This document shows, piece after piece, positions 28,718 through 37,629 of a stretch of 64,000 nucleotides of DNA; the stretch's first letter is position 1; the number at the start of each line of letters is the position of its first letter. Source of the stretch: Vibrio azureus (lineage in GTDB: Bacteria; Pseudomonadota; Gammaproteobacteria; Enterobacterales; Vibrionaceae); the NCBI RefSeq assembly GCF_002849855.1, contig NZ_CP018616.1, positions 1,550,001 to 1,614,000 of the forward strand, written 5' to 3'. The notes below the pieces were generated by a model. That model searched no databases and was not told where the DNA came from. It saw only the letters and a list, made by a program, of their open reading frames with translations. The translations under genes and the position numbers were made by a program.

Positions 28718-29551
28718 CTATGGTAAGCGAATTCCGCTAGAATCAATAACAATCTTCCCAGCTTTATACAGACCACCAATCGTCTTTTTATACGTACCCT
28801 TACTTGTTCTAAACACATCAAAGATTGCTTCGGGTGAGGATTTATCATTCAAAGGCAAAAATCCCCCTTTGTTTTGAAGTTCATTCAAAATCTTAATCGA
28901 AAGATCGTCCATTTTTGCGACCCCCACTTTCTGCAAAGCTAGGTCGATCTTACCATCTTCTCGAATCTGCTTGATGTAACCTTTCAATTTTTTACCGATA
29001 AAGAGTTTACCAAACACGTCAGATGGAAAAATCATTCCCCAATGTTGACCATTAATGATTGCTTTATAACCAAGTTGGCTTCGCTCAGCGATGATCAACT
29101 CTACCTGTTGGTTAATTTCATAGTTAGCCGGCGTTTTATCAAGCCATTTATTGAATTTCGTTGTTCCCACAATTCGGCCTGAAGCTTTATCTGTATAGAC
29201 GTAAACCAGGATAGTCTGACCGGCTGAGAAGCGAGTTCGTTGTTCACTGAACGGTATAAGAAGATCTTTTTCTTTGATACCCCAATTTACAAATGCACCT
29301 GTCTTATTGATGCCTTCAATTTTCATTAAACCCCACTCACCGACCTGAGCTATCGGCGTTTCAGTGGTGGCCACAAGCTGGCTTTCTGAGTCAAAATAAA
29401 GAAAAACGTCAATTTGAGCGCCTATTTCTAAACCTTGTGGTACATATTTATTAGGCAATAATACTGAGCCATAATCATCAGCGTCTAGAAACATACCAAA
29501 ATCAGCCTTTTTAATGACCTCTAAGCTGTTAATTTGACCAATTTTAATCAT
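28718..29551 (-). CDS. CvfB-family S1-like RNA-binding protein
   Basis: 277 residues. The start MIKIGQINSLEVIKKADFGM and segments VLLPNKYVPQGLEIG, GEWGLMKIEGINKTGAFVNW and KLKGYIKQIREDGKIDLALQ show three tandem S1-type OB folds. The C-terminal ~65 residues (ILNELQNKGGFLPLNDKSSPE onward) form the winged helix of the CvfB/YitL family. These proteins bind RNA; in Staphylococcus CvfB affects virulence gene expression, and the role in vibrios is not known to me. Soluble cytoplasmic protein. It is a single-gene unit, convergent with the candidate small transcript at 28.5-28.7 kb and divergent from the unknown membrane protein at 29.7 kb. Confidence 0.88.
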   Translation of the reverse strand: MIKIGQINSLEVIKKADFGMFLDADDYGSVLLPNKYVPQGLEIGAQIDVFLYFDSESQLVATTETPIAQVGEWGLMKIEGINKTGAFVNWGIKEKDLLIPFSEQRTRFSAGQTILVYVYTDKASGRIVGTTKFNKWLDKTPANYEINQQVELIIAERSQLGYKAIINGQHWGMIFPSDVFGKLFIGKKLKGYIKQIREDGKIDLALQKVGVAKMDDLSIKILNELQNKGGFLPLNDKSSPEAIFDVFRTSKGTYKKTIGGLYKAGKIVIDSSGIRLP

Positions 29552-29728
29552 TTAATTCATCTCTTTTTAAGTTTGTTAGGAATTATACCCAAACTAAGCA
29601 TAAAATCAGAGAGAAATGCTGCCTTCTCTGCTATGCTATTGATGTTTTACACTAATTTTTTCCAGCCTAATCGCATAGGCTTTATGCAACTAGGTTTAGG
29701 ATGATATATCTAAGATCAGGAGACTTCA

Positions 29729-31081
29729 TTGGTCACCGTAGACAAACAAGACTCAACAACCCTCAAGATTAGTCATGCTCTTGCTAAGAGCAAAACACTC
29801 GACCTTGATATCTACATATTTGTTCCCGGAGAGCTTGGTTTAAACTCCGATATAATCAGCGAGTCAGAGTTTTACTACACTTCGATCACCCAGAAACGTT
29901 CTTACTATAGTACCGAAATTCTTTTACCGCTTGTTCATAGTCGTCTTGCTAAACGCGGCCATCTATCAAATCGCCAATATCGTGTCAGTTTAAGCTTGTT
30001 TGCTTACCAATATGTCACCGCTCTCGATAAAGCCGTAGAAGCCTTAAATAAGCATGAAAGTGACACCGTAACAGAAGATGATGTTGATGAAGTGATTGAG
30101 CTGACCATCGATATTCTGAAACGTTTAAGGCGATCAATACCTTACGAAGAAAGCCTCAAGCGGTATTACGTTAACATAGATAATTATCTATCTTGGTATA
30201 CAGAGCAAAAGTTCCTTTCATTGGTTGCTCACCTTCCTCGTGAGGGAGACTATAGTACGATCAAGGAACGTTTGATCACCTTATGTGAAAAAGAACAGGC
30301 TCATCGTAAGCTCAATAATTACAATTCAGCAGGCATGTTTGAAGATGTCACCCGTTTATCAAATAAAATGCGCTTACTAAGACGTTTAATTGAGCACCCC
30401 ATCGTATTGCGTGAAAAAACAACCTCGATGGGCAAAAACATTAAACGAGCAACGAAGGGAATCGCGACAGGGCTGGTCATGGTTGTGGTAACAACCACCG
30501 TCATAATGGCTCGAGATTATCTTGGTGAAATCTCAGCCTCATTTATCATCGCTATGTCATTTATCTACGCTTTGAGGGAGATTTTTAAGGATGATCTTCG
30601 TGATGCAATGTGGCGCTGGATTCGTAAAGGCAAACCTAAATGGCGTAAGAAGTACATGGATCCGACAACAAAAAAGTTTGTTGGTCGTAAATTAGAATGG
30701 CTTGATTATCGCTCTTTGTCATCTCTACCTGATAGAATTCAAAGCATCCGTAAAAAACGAGTGGTGCAGCGAGAAGAGCAAATTCTTCATTATCATGCGA
30801 AAACAGAAATGGCGACCACATCATTTCTCAGTGGATATGAGCAAACTCGTGAAACACTCAACATCAGTTTGCGTCCAATTATACGCTTAATGGATAAAAG
30901 TACGAATCGCGTCTACAAGCTTAATGACGGTCAGGTAAGTAAAGAGTCAGTAGAGAAGCGTCATCTGTTGAATGTCATTGTCAAAGAGTGCAACCATACA
31001 GACGAACCTATTTATTACCGTTGGAAAGTGGTACTTAATCGTTCAAAAATCGTATCAATCGAAAAGATAGAGCTCACATAG
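29729..31081 (+). CDS. Unknown protein with central membrane hairpin
   Basis: 450 residues; I do not recognise a family. The start is TTG at 29729 with an excellent AGGAGA six bases upstream, so TTG is credible. Residues 1-235 are a soluble, charged, partly helical region with a long helix (about 95-135). Two membrane segments follow at about 245-262 (ATGLVMVVVTTTVIMA) and 266-284 (EISASFIIAMSFIYAL), so both termini are probably cytoplasmic. A very basic stretch (RKGKPKWRKKYMDP, about 306-320) follows, then a beta-rich C-terminal domain. No catalytic motif is evident. It is divergently paired with the CvfB-like gene and stands alone. Confidence 0.8.
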   Translation: MVTVDKQDSTTLKISHALAKSKTLDLDIYIFVPGELGLNSDIISESEFYYTSITQKRSYYSTEILLPLVHSRLAKRGHLSNRQYRVSLSLFAYQYVTALDKAVEALNKHESDTVTEDDVDEVIELTIDILKRLRRSIPYEESLKRYYVNIDNYLSWYTEQKFLSLVAHLPREGDYSTIKERLITLCEKEQAHRKLNNYNSAGMFEDVTRLSNKMRLLRRLIEHPIVLREKTTSMGKNIKRATKGIATGLVMVVVTTTVIMARDYLGEISASFIIAMSFIYALREIFKDDLRDAMWRWIRKGKPKWRKKYMDPTTKKFVGRKLEWLDYRSLSSLPDRIQSIRKKRVVQREEQILHYHAKTEMATTSFLSGYEQTRETLNISLRPIIRLMDKSTNRVYKLNDGQVSKESVEKRHLLNVIVKECNHTDEPIYYRWKVVLNRSKIVSIEKIELT

Positions 31082-31145
31082 GGCTCTATAATCTGCTCAG
31101 CTTTTTCGCTCATCTTTATATAATCAATCTATTACACTCTTTGGT

Positions 31146-31634
31146 TCATGGCTTAGGTGAAGAGGTCGCTTTTATAGATAGTGTTAAGATAAATTTTGCC
31201 ATTGGCTTCTTTCCGTCAATTGAAGGACAATAAGCGGTGATTGCAACGTCCTCATTAACGCGCTCCCCGGTTGTGAGCGTTTTTTGCAGCATTTCATCGA
31301 TGAGTAAACCGTCATGGCAAATGAAGTGAACATCCCCTTCTGGCCTTTTTAAAAACTCAGCTTTCATGCCTTTGAAAACGAGCGAGATACGGTCCCCTCG
31401 TTCCTTAGCTTTACACATCGCCAAAAAGCCACCAGCAAGATCAGCCCCTATAGCAAGTGCACCGAAGTACATACTGTTGTGGTGATTTTTCGTTCTCCTT
31501 CTAAGAGGTATCTTAACTTCTACATGCTGTTCATCTATTGCAATAATTTTAGGTCGGCATAGCCAAATCAAAGGCACTTTAGTCAACCCGAACAATTTTA
31601 AGTATATATTTGAACGCCAGACCATGGATCTCAT
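31146..31634 (-). CDS. Hotdog-fold thioesterase-like protein (DUF4442/PaaI type)
   Basis: 162 residues from ATG at 31634, preceded by GAGG at 7 nt spacing; a GTG one codon earlier is also possible. The segment KNHHNSMYFGALAIGADLAGG (residues ~51-71) is the hotdog helix with the Asn/His and Gly-Ala pattern seen in DUF4442 and PaaI-type thioesterases. The beta strands VEVKIPLRR, RISLVFKGMKAEF and DVAITAYCPS complete one hotdog domain. Acyl-CoA thioester hydrolysis is likely but the substrate is unknown. Divergent from aroH. No signal peptide. Confidence 0.8.
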   Translation of the reverse strand: MRSMVWRSNIYLKLFGLTKVPLIWLCRPKIIAIDEQHVEVKIPLRRRTKNHHNSMYFGALAIGADLAGGFLAMCKAKERGDRISLVFKGMKAEFLKRPEGDVHFICHDGLLIDEMLQKTLTTGERVNEDVAITAYCPSIDGKKPMAKFILTLSIKATSSPKP

Positions 31635-31943
31635 CACTTTTCCTCACAGGATTCCTCCGACCAGTGAAACAACCCATTGGCTTTAAGTCAAAACTATGTT
31701 TCCAAAATGTTAACCAGAACAGCAATTCTATATCGTGCCCTTTTTGATTGGGTTTGTTAACGCAATCTTTTGATCGGTTCTCAAAAAAATGTCAATTTAT
31801 AGAACAAATTATTAATAATTCAATGAAAAAAGATTCGACCATGTTTAAGATACATTACGTAGAATAAGATTTTAGTGAAGGGTTTATTCCTTACCAGAAT
31901 TCCGCTATCTTTAGCGCTTAACCATAGAGAATAAAACTTAGAC
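31635..31943. promoter_or_regulatory. 309-bp divergent intergenic region upstream of aroH
   Basis: Must carry promoters for the thioesterase-like gene (left) and aroH (right). In E. coli aroH is repressed by TrpR, but I do not see a clear CTAG-centred Trp operator here. AT-rich, no gene, no repeat. Confidence 0.45.
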
Positions 31944-32996
31944 ATGCCGATTAAAACAGACGAATTGAGAACACAGCCTTTGGGGCCAATGCCAACTCCA
32001 GCTGAACTTGGCAGTATTCACCCTATCACCGACGATGTTGCTGATCGTATAGCTCAATCCCGTCGACAAATTGAAAAAATATTAATAGGTGAAGATAATC
32101 GCATCCTCACGATTGTTGGGCCTTGCTCCGTTCATGATACCGAAGCCGCAATTGACTATGCAACTCGCCTAGCAAATATTCAAGACCAGTACAAAGATGA
32201 ATTGTTTATTGTCATGCGCACATATTTTGAAAAGCCACGAACCGTCGTTGGTTGGAAAGGGTTAATTACAGATCCTAATCTCGACGGTTCATACGCTCTT
32301 GAAGCCGGTTTGCACAAAGCTCGTAAGTTACTTCTGGACATCAACAAACTTGGGTTAGCAACAGCGACCGAGTTTTTAGACATGATTACAGGCCAGTACA
32401 TTGCTGATTTGATCACTTGGGGCGCGATAGGTGCACGAACGACTGAGTCGCAAATTCATAGAGAAATGGCATCGGCACTTTCATGTCCTGTTGGCTTTAA
32501 AAACGGCACGAATGGTAATGTAAAAATTGCCATAGACGCCATCAGAGCATCAAAAGCCTCTCACTACTTTTACTCTCCAGATAAAAATGGCCGAATGACG
32601 GTTTACCGCACCAGTGGTAACCCTTACGGGCACATTATTTTGCGTGGTGGAGACAAAGGGCCAAACTATGACGCTTCATCTGTTGCACAAGCCTGTAACG
32701 CCTTGGCTGAGTTTGATCTTCCCCAGCGTTTGGTCATTGACTTTAGCCATGCGAATTGTCAAAAGCAGCATCGCAAGCAGCTAGAAGTCGCTCAAGACGT
32801 ATGTGACCAAATTCGCTCAGGCAGTTCACGTATTGCCGGAATTATGGCTGAGAGTTTCATATTGGAAGGTAATCAGCCAATGACTGACATTCACAATCTA
32901 ACTTATGGTCAGTCCATTACTGACCCGTGTTTAGGTTGGGACGATACAGTAAACTTGCTTGATATGCTGGCAAGTGCTGTAAAATCCAGAAAGTAA
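31944..32996 (+). CDS. aroH: 3-deoxy-7-phosphoheptulonate (DAHP) synthase, AroH-like
   Basis: 350 residues. Condenses phosphoenolpyruvate and erythrose 4-phosphate, the first step of the shikimate pathway. Motifs: IVGPCSVHD (about 57-65), MRTYFEKPRTVVGWKG (about 92-107), GAIGARTTESQIHREMAS, CPVGFKNGTNG, HIILRGGDKGPNY, DFSHANCQKQH (metal ligands) and MAESFILEGNQP. The N-terminus (KTDELRTQPLGPMPTPAELG) and segments such as SGNPYGHIILRGG and YGQSITDPCLGWDDT match the tryptophan-sensitive isozyme AroH better than AroF or AroG; this is inferred from remembered sequences. yajQ follows after 32 bp and may be co-transcribed. Confidence 0.93.
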   Translation: MPIKTDELRTQPLGPMPTPAELGSIHPITDDVADRIAQSRRQIEKILIGEDNRILTIVGPCSVHDTEAAIDYATRLANIQDQYKDELFIVMRTYFEKPRTVVGWKGLITDPNLDGSYALEAGLHKARKLLLDINKLGLATATEFLDMITGQYIADLITWGAIGARTTESQIHREMASALSCPVGFKNGTNGNVKIAIDAIRASKASHYFYSPDKNGRMTVYRTSGNPYGHIILRGGDKGPNYDASSVAQACNALAEFDLPQRLVIDFSHANCQKQHRKQLEVAQDVCDQIRSGSSRIAGIMAESFILEGNQPMTDIHNLTYGQSITDPCLGWDDTVNLLDMLASAVKSRK

Positions 32997-33028
32997 TTAC
33001 CCAATAACAAAATAATCGAGGAATCTTC

Positions 33029-33511
33029 ATGCCATCGTTTGATATTGTTTCTGAAATCGACGCCGTTGAATTACGTAATGCGGTAGATAATGCAAACCGA
33101 GAGCTTTCCACACGTTTCGATTTCCGCAATGTAAATGCGAGTTTTGAGCTTGTCGATGAAAATGTAAAAGTTTCAGCAGAAGGCGAATTTCAACTCAAGC
33201 AAATGCGCGATATCCTCCGTGGACATCTAGCGAAGCGTAATGTTGATGCCAACGCCATGGATTCGCAAAATCCTGAAGCGACTGGGAAAAACTGGCACCA
33301 AAATCTCACTTTCCGCCAAGGTATTGATACGCCTACAGCTAAAAAAGTAGTCAAGTTGATCAAAGATGCGAAGCTGAAAGTACAAGCATCGATTCAAGGT
33401 GATAAAGTGCGAGTAACGGGTAAAAAGCGAGATGACTTACAAGCAACTATGGCTGCAATCCGTGCAGCAGAGCTAGGATTGCCATTCCAGTTCAACAATT
33501 TCCGTGATTAG
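33029..33511 (+). CDS. yajQ: YajQ family nucleotide-binding protein
   Basis: 160 residues, start [20 protein letters not shown], with [33 protein letters not shown] and [20 protein letters not shown], all highly characteristic of YajQ. Two ferredoxin-like domains. Family members bind nucleotides, and some (Xanthomonas, Pseudomonas) bind cyclic di-GMP; whether this one does is not determined. GAGGAA precedes the ATG. Downstream hairpin at 33580-33614. Confidence 0.95.
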   Translation: MPSFDIVSEIDAVELRNAVDNANRELSTRFDFRNVNASFELVDENVKVSAEGEFQLKQMRDILRGHLAKRNVDANAMDSQNPEATGKNWHQNLTFRQGIDTPTAKKVVKLIKDAKLKVQASIQGDKVRVTGKKRDDLQATMAAIRAAELGLPFQFNNFRD

Positions 33512-33579
33512 AGCTCTTGCGCAAGACTGAAAGTCCTTCTTTGAAAACTTGATATACCAGCATAAGAAGGCTGTGTTAA

Positions 33580-33614
33580 AAAGCGCTGACCAACACAAGC
33601 TTGATCAGCGCTTT
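33580..33614. terminator. Hairpin between convergent yajQ and siroheme gene
   Basis: AAAGCGCTGA (33580-33589) pairs with TCAGCGCTTT (33605-33614), ten base pairs with a 15-nt loop that can pair further at its base (CAA/TTG). No strong T-run on either side, but its position between two convergent genes suggests bidirectional termination. Confidence 0.6.
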
Positions 33615-33673
33615 AGTCATTGATTGCATCACAAAAGGGTTACAACCTAAAAATGACAAAACGAAAGAACAGA

Positions 33674-34594
33674 CTATAAAACCAAGTCCTGCCCCTGCAA
33701 TAATGAATATTCTCTAGTCTCTTGTGGAATAAAAACACAGACCCTCATATCTTGCCTTTTCGCTTCGGCCAGTTTTTCTGATAATTCCGTCGCATTAGCA
33801 AACACATCTCTTTGAGCATCTCTTCTGACTAACTCCAATACATCCTTGTTGCATTCTTTACAAATCAAGGCTAACTCAGATTGTTGCATGTATCGCACCG
33901 CTTTAATGGGCAACATCTCAATGTCATCCCCTACCTCAACCCATACACAGCTGCCTTTTGTATCGATGGGCTGTAGTAATATTTCTTGATAGATCGCTTC
34001 CAATTGACGGTTATCCGATGCATTTTCAACACGTGTATCTGAGAAAAAACACTCCCAATACTTGCGTCTTAAATCCACGCTAGGTAGCGCTTCTTTAATA
34101 GAATTACGTTTTGAATTGGCAAATTCAGCTAATAAGTTCAAGTTTTGTGGAAGAATGGCTTCCAACTTTTCACGCACATTACGGATCAGAACAGGTGAAG
34201 CGCCCCCACTGGAAATAGCTATTTGAATACGGCCGCGGTTTATCATAGAGGGCGTAATAAAGTCACAGAAAGGTTTATCATCCACCACATTGACCAAGAT
34301 ATTGTGTTTTTTCGCATCCTTATACACTTGATGATTAAGTTGTGGGTTATCTGTTGTCGCCCAAACTTGAACAAATTTGTTCGTCACGAGCTCCGCAGAA
34401 TAAAATCGTTGTATCCAAGTGACTCCCTGCTCATCTGCAAGTTGTTTCAAAAACTCATCCAAACTTGGGGAAACAACGGTCACATCAGCGCCCGCCTTGA
34501 GTAAAGCTTCGATCTTACGACTTGCGACTTCACCACCACCAACGACCAATACAGGCTTGTTAGCCAAATCCAAAAACAGAGGAAAATATTGCAT
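33674..34594 (-). CDS. Precorrin-2 dehydrogenase/sirohydrochlorin ferrochelatase (CysG N-terminal type)
   Basis: 306 residues. MQYFPLFLDLANKPVLVVGGGEVASRKI begins with the NAD-binding GGGxVA motif of the Met8/CysG-A domain. It continues with ATTDNPQLNHQVY, VNVVDDKPFCDFITPSMINRG and IAISSGGASPVLIRNVREKLE, diagnostic for siroheme synthase N-terminal modules that oxidise precorrin-2 and insert iron. The SUMT methyltransferase domain of full CysG is absent; here the C-terminal ~90 residues are a different, poorly conserved extension. Siroheme serves sulfite and nitrite reductases. Single gene, convergent with yajQ, divergent from yccA. Confidence 0.92.
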   Translation of the reverse strand: MQYFPLFLDLANKPVLVVGGGEVASRKIEALLKAGADVTVVSPSLDEFLKQLADEQGVTWIQRFYSAELVTNKFVQVWATTDNPQLNHQVYKDAKKHNILVNVVDDKPFCDFITPSMINRGRIQIAISSGGASPVLIRNVREKLEAILPQNLNLLAEFANSKRNSIKEALPSVDLRRKYWECFFSDTRVENASDNRQLEAIYQEILLQPIDTKGSCVWVEVGDDIEMLPIKAVRYMQQSELALICKECNKDVLELVRRDAQRDVFANATELSEKLAEAKRQDMRVCVFIPQETREYSLLQGQDLVL

Positions 34595-34914
34595 TTCAAT
34601 CCATGATTATTTCAAATTACTGTCTGCTAACATCCTACCAAAAGTCATAGCTTCTATTCATCCTATTTTGCCTTGCTCGAGAACCTCATTTCTCTTTATT
34701 TTAAACGTAACTCGCAGAATAACAGGGATAATGTACCTATCTAACATCAACAAAACTATGCAACGTGGTCATATTATGTTACAAGTTACACCATACATAA
34801 CACGTTATTTCTATTATTATTTCACGTAGATATCCACATAGTGACTTGATTTTTGAACTTTCAGTCCTATATATGTCTATATATCATTATAAGACCATCC
34901 TATTGAGGAAGATT

Positions 34915-35583
34915 ATGAACAGTCCAATGTTTTCACGCTCAACCAATGTACCTGGTACACTGGAAACGAACAAAGTCCTTAAGAACACGTACTTTCTATT
35001 GTCGATGACGCTAGTGACCAGTGCTATTGCTGCTGGTGCGACAATGGCGATGCAGATTTCATCTATTGTTGCTATCGTCATGCAGCTAGCAGCGATCGGC
35101 ATCCTGTTTTTTGTTATGCCAAAAGCAATAAACTCATCTACTGGTATTGTGTGGACGTTTGTCTTTACAACGTTAATGGGCGGTGCGTTAGGCCCAATGC
35201 TCAACTACTATGTTTCGATTCCAAACGGCCCAATGATCATCGCACAAGCTCTAGGTTTGACGGGTATGGTATTCCTAGGTCTCTCGGCTTACACGATTTC
35301 AAGCAAGAAAGATTTTTCTTTCATGCGTAATTTCCTAATCGCTGGTTTAATCATTGTTATTGTTGCAGCTTTAATCAACATTTTCGTTGGTTCTACACTT
35401 GCACAGCTTGTTATCAGTAGCGTTTCTGCTCTTGTGTTCTCTGGTTTCATTTTGTACGACACAAGCCGTATCGTGCGTGGTGAAGAAACTAACTACGTTA
35501 GCGCTACCATCTCTATGTACCTAAACATCTTAAACTTGTTCACTAGCCTACTAAGCATCCTTGGTATCATGAACGACGATTAA
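34915..35583 (+). CDS. yccA: Bax inhibitor-1/YccA family membrane protein
   Basis: 222 residues from ATG at 34915 (MNSPMFSRSTNVPGTLETNK), with GAGG seven bases upstream; the frame is open back to 34846 but those 23 residues are not conserved. Seven membrane segments cover about residues 27-220 and end with SLLSILGIMNDD, the typical YccA C-terminus. In E. coli YccA is a substrate and modulator of FtsH, and it protects SecY from degradation when secretion is jammed. The BI-1 fold is shared with eukaryotic Bax inhibitors. Single gene with a terminator 23 bp downstream. Confidence 0.94.
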   Translation: MNSPMFSRSTNVPGTLETNKVLKNTYFLLSMTLVTSAIAAGATMAMQISSIVAIVMQLAAIGILFFVMPKAINSSTGIVWTFVFTTLMGGALGPMLNYYVSIPNGPMIIAQALGLTGMVFLGLSAYTISSKKDFSFMRNFLIAGLIIVIVAALINIFVGSTLAQLVISSVSALVFSGFILYDTSRIVRGEETNYVSATISMYLNILNLFTSLLSILGIMNDD

Positions 35584-35605
35584 TTTCTGGTTTATTATGA
35601 AACCC

Positions 35606-35637
35606 AAAAAGCTCGGATATGATATCTGAGCTTTTTT
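35606..35637 (+). terminator. Intrinsic terminator of yccA
   Basis: AAAAAGCTCGGATAT and its partner ATATCTGAGCTTTTTT (35606-35637) form a stem of about 12 pairs with one G-U, ending in six T. Confidence 0.85.
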
Positions 35638-35828
35638 ATATCTATTCAAATCGAAGCGCATTACCGCCTTACCGCCTTAAAACCACTGAAGCCATCCACA
35701 GCAAAACGCAATTCAAAAATCTATTATCTTTCTGATTCTCCCTGCTCTCTATACCATTCACCAAAAGTGATGCTAACAAATGGCATTTTATGGCTTTGCT
35801 TTCACACTTAAAAAATTGGGCCAAAATC

Positions 35829-35840
35829 GGGACAGACATG
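35829..35840 (+). repeat. Solitary REP-like core GGGACAGACATG
   Basis: Twelve bases identical to the core at 26863-26874 beside the REP transposase. The surroundings (35584-35940) are a 357-bp gap with no convincing gene. The copy seems not to be part of a complete hairpin, so it may be a worn element. Confidence 0.5.
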
Positions 35841-35940
35841 TATATGACCTTTTCTTTCATTTTGTTTTGGCGAGTGCTAACATCGCAACCTAACCCTAAT
35901 CACTGCACCATAAAGATTGTATAGAGGACTCTTAAAAAAC

Positions 35941-36471
35941 CTATTGTTCATTGACATGATCTAGCTTTATCAAGTCCAATCCAGATAGCTTCCCAACTCT
36001 TATAAATCGACGAAGTAGTTCTGACTGGCATATAAAACCACAGTATTCATCTGAGCCCTGTTCCCAAAGCACCACTTCATAACCCCTCTCTTGTAGCCAA
36101 AGATCAAAAACAACTAATAAGCTCCAAACAGACGCATTTTCGGCTGAAAAGTTAGTATGAAATTTATCTTCTATACCATAAGTCTTTGTCATGGCATTAG
36201 CTTGAGCCTCTACCTCGTAGATATCACACCAATCGATGCGAAATATAAGCCAGTATTTGCTACTATTAGCTTCGTCAAGAGTAGATAAAAGCTTTTCGCA
36301 AAAGCGTTCACTCTTACATTGAGCAAAAAAGTCCATAACCCTAACTTTTTCATCATCAGGCAAAGGTGAAATAATTACAGAAAGGAGCCATTTCTGTCCC
36401 TTTAATATATAGCTCCCTGCAACCATCAATAACACAACAATGGCAATGAAAAATTTCACTATAAAAAACAT
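35941..36471 (-). CDS. Unknown protein with N-terminal membrane anchor
   Basis: 176 residues. The N-terminus MFFIVKFFIAIVVLLMVAGS is a membrane segment, then a soluble domain. The C-terminal half contains WCDIYEVEAQANAMTKTYGI and VVFDLWLQERGYEVVLWEQG, which resembles what I recall of the DUF6630 family, though I am not sure. Function unknown. ATG at 36471 with GGAG six bases upstream, so a real gene is likely. It is in the accessory stretch between yccA and gbpA, next to GNAT genes on the same strand. Confidence 0.7.
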   Translation of the reverse strand: MFFIVKFFIAIVVLLMVAGSYILKGQKWLLSVIISPLPDDEKVRVMDFFAQCKSERFCEKLLSTLDEANSSKYWLIFRIDWCDIYEVEAQANAMTKTYGIEDKFHTNFSAENASVWSLLVVFDLWLQERGYEVVLWEQGSDEYCGFICQSELLRRFIRVGKLSGLDLIKLDHVNEQ

Positions 36472-36619
36472 TTAGGCTCCAAAAAGGTTAATTGACGCTT
36501 TCAGCTAATACGACATCAAGGGATGAGTAACGTAAATCACCTTACTAAATCACAACACTGCAAACATAAAACCCAATTAAGCATAATCAAGCATTTTGAG
36601 TCTATCTTAAACAATTTTT

Positions 36620-37075
36620 CTATGAGGAAATTTGAAGCGCCAAAGAAAGAAAGTGTTCATCGCTTTCAGTCACCTTATACCCAAGAGATTTGTAAAACCT
36701 AATCGCTGACTCATTTCTAATAAAGCTTGATAATGTTACATGACAACGTTCTTGCTCTCGAGCTATTTCGTGAATCATACTCATCATCCTTTTACCCAGT
36801 TTTTTATTTTGAAATTCTGGAAATACAACGAGTAAATGTACATGAAGTGCATTGTCGTAAGGCTTGAAGCATATCATTCCAGCTTGCTTATTATTAAGAT
36901 AAATCCAGTGGAACCAATGTGGCTCATAGTCAATTTTCAAACGATTGACCTGAAACTTATCACACCAACCAAAGACAGCGTCAACATGTGAGAAAAGGCC
37001 TTGTTTCACAACAGAAAACAGATGTTCATACTCATCACTTTCGATTTGTATCAGTTCAATATCCATATGTCTCAT
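36620..37075 (-). CDS. GNAT family N-acetyltransferase
   Basis: 151 residues (148 if translation starts at the internal ATG at 37066). The acetyl-CoA-binding motif A is FPEFQNKKLGKRMMSMI (about 92-108, Q-x-x-x-x-G pattern). Motif B is NESAIRFYKSLGYKV (about 123-137). The N-terminal substrate half does not reveal the acceptor. The 5' end overlaps a possible 56-codon ORF (37056-37226) on the same strand by 11-20 bp, suggesting coupling. Accessory-type neighbourhood; substrate unknown. Confidence 0.85.
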   Translation of the reverse strand: MRHMDIELIQIESDEYEHLFSVVKQGLFSHVDAVFGWCDKFQVNRLKIDYEPHWFHWIYLNNKQAGMICFKPYDNALHVHLLVVFPEFQNKKLGKRMMSMIHEIAREQERCHVTLSSFIRNESAIRFYKSLGYKVTESDEHFLSLALQISS

Positions 37076-37226
37076 TCGATGACTTAATCTGAATTATCAA
37101 TCCAATATGCTCAGCTTTCGCCTCAATAGAATCAAACTCATTAAATGCTTCAAGCTCAATAACATACTTCTTTAATTGTTCAATCGCTGGGTTCATAATT
37201 GTATTTAATTTATGTAAAGTGCTCAT
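37056..37226 (-). CDS. Possible 56-residue protein coupled to the GNAT gene
   Basis: ATG at 37226 opens 56 codons ending TGA at 37056-37058. The protein starts MSTLHKLNTIMNPAIEQLKK and is predicted mostly helical with an acidic centre (VIELEAFNEFDSIEAKAEHI). GAGG lies about ten bases upstream of the ATG. The end overlaps the start of the GNAT gene, so the two could be co-translated. I do not recognise the family. It could be a small antitoxin-like or regulatory partner, but there is no ribbon-helix-helix signature, so this is conjecture. Confidence 0.5.
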   Translation of the reverse strand: MSTLHKLNTIMNPAIEQLKKYVIELEAFNEFDSIEAKAEHIGLIIQIKSSNETYGY

Positions 37227-37629
37227 TAATTGAGCGCCTCACTATTCATGCGACCAAATGACAAGGCTAAATGATCATTATTTTTCTTCAACAAGTCGAA
37301 AACCCGCTCTCCATAATGACAACAAATTGCCTAGTTTTGTTCAGTCTCGGCAAACTTTTCATTCCATAGACTTGACCAGCCAGACCAATTTTAATTGTCT
37401 CATGCGATTGATTATGCTCGCTTTTTCAATTTAGCTCAAGGTTCTCCAGATAGAAAATGTTGGTAATTCAAAGTGGTCGATACGGCTCTGCAAGCGAAAT
37501 ATGACGAGGAAAGAAATATGTCTAACTTCAAATCGGCTCAAATTTAGAAAGATCAAAATGAAAGCAATCATTGATGAGCTAAAGCATTGAAAAAACGCCA
37601 CGTGTTACGAATCGTATATAAAAACTTTG
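37227..37629. other. 403-bp intergenic gap in the accessory stretch
   Basis: No ORF or clear element recognised. An AACGCCACGTGTTA segment near 37597 caught my eye as integron attC-like, but no paired core sites are present. Confidence 0.4.

Noticed and set aside
31830..31943. TrpR operator upstream of aroH
   Set aside because: I looked for a CTAG-centred palindrome as in E. coli and did not find one.
35669..35860. 63-codon minus-strand frame between yccA and the unknown 176-residue gene
   Set aside because: It overlaps the REP-like core, has no Shine-Dalgarno and its sequence is not protein-like.
37590..37625. AACGCCACGTGTTA resembling part of an integron attC site
   Set aside because: No matching inverted core (RYYYAAC/GTTRRRY pair) was found at either side, and no integrase is present; GNAT genes alone do not make a cassette array.
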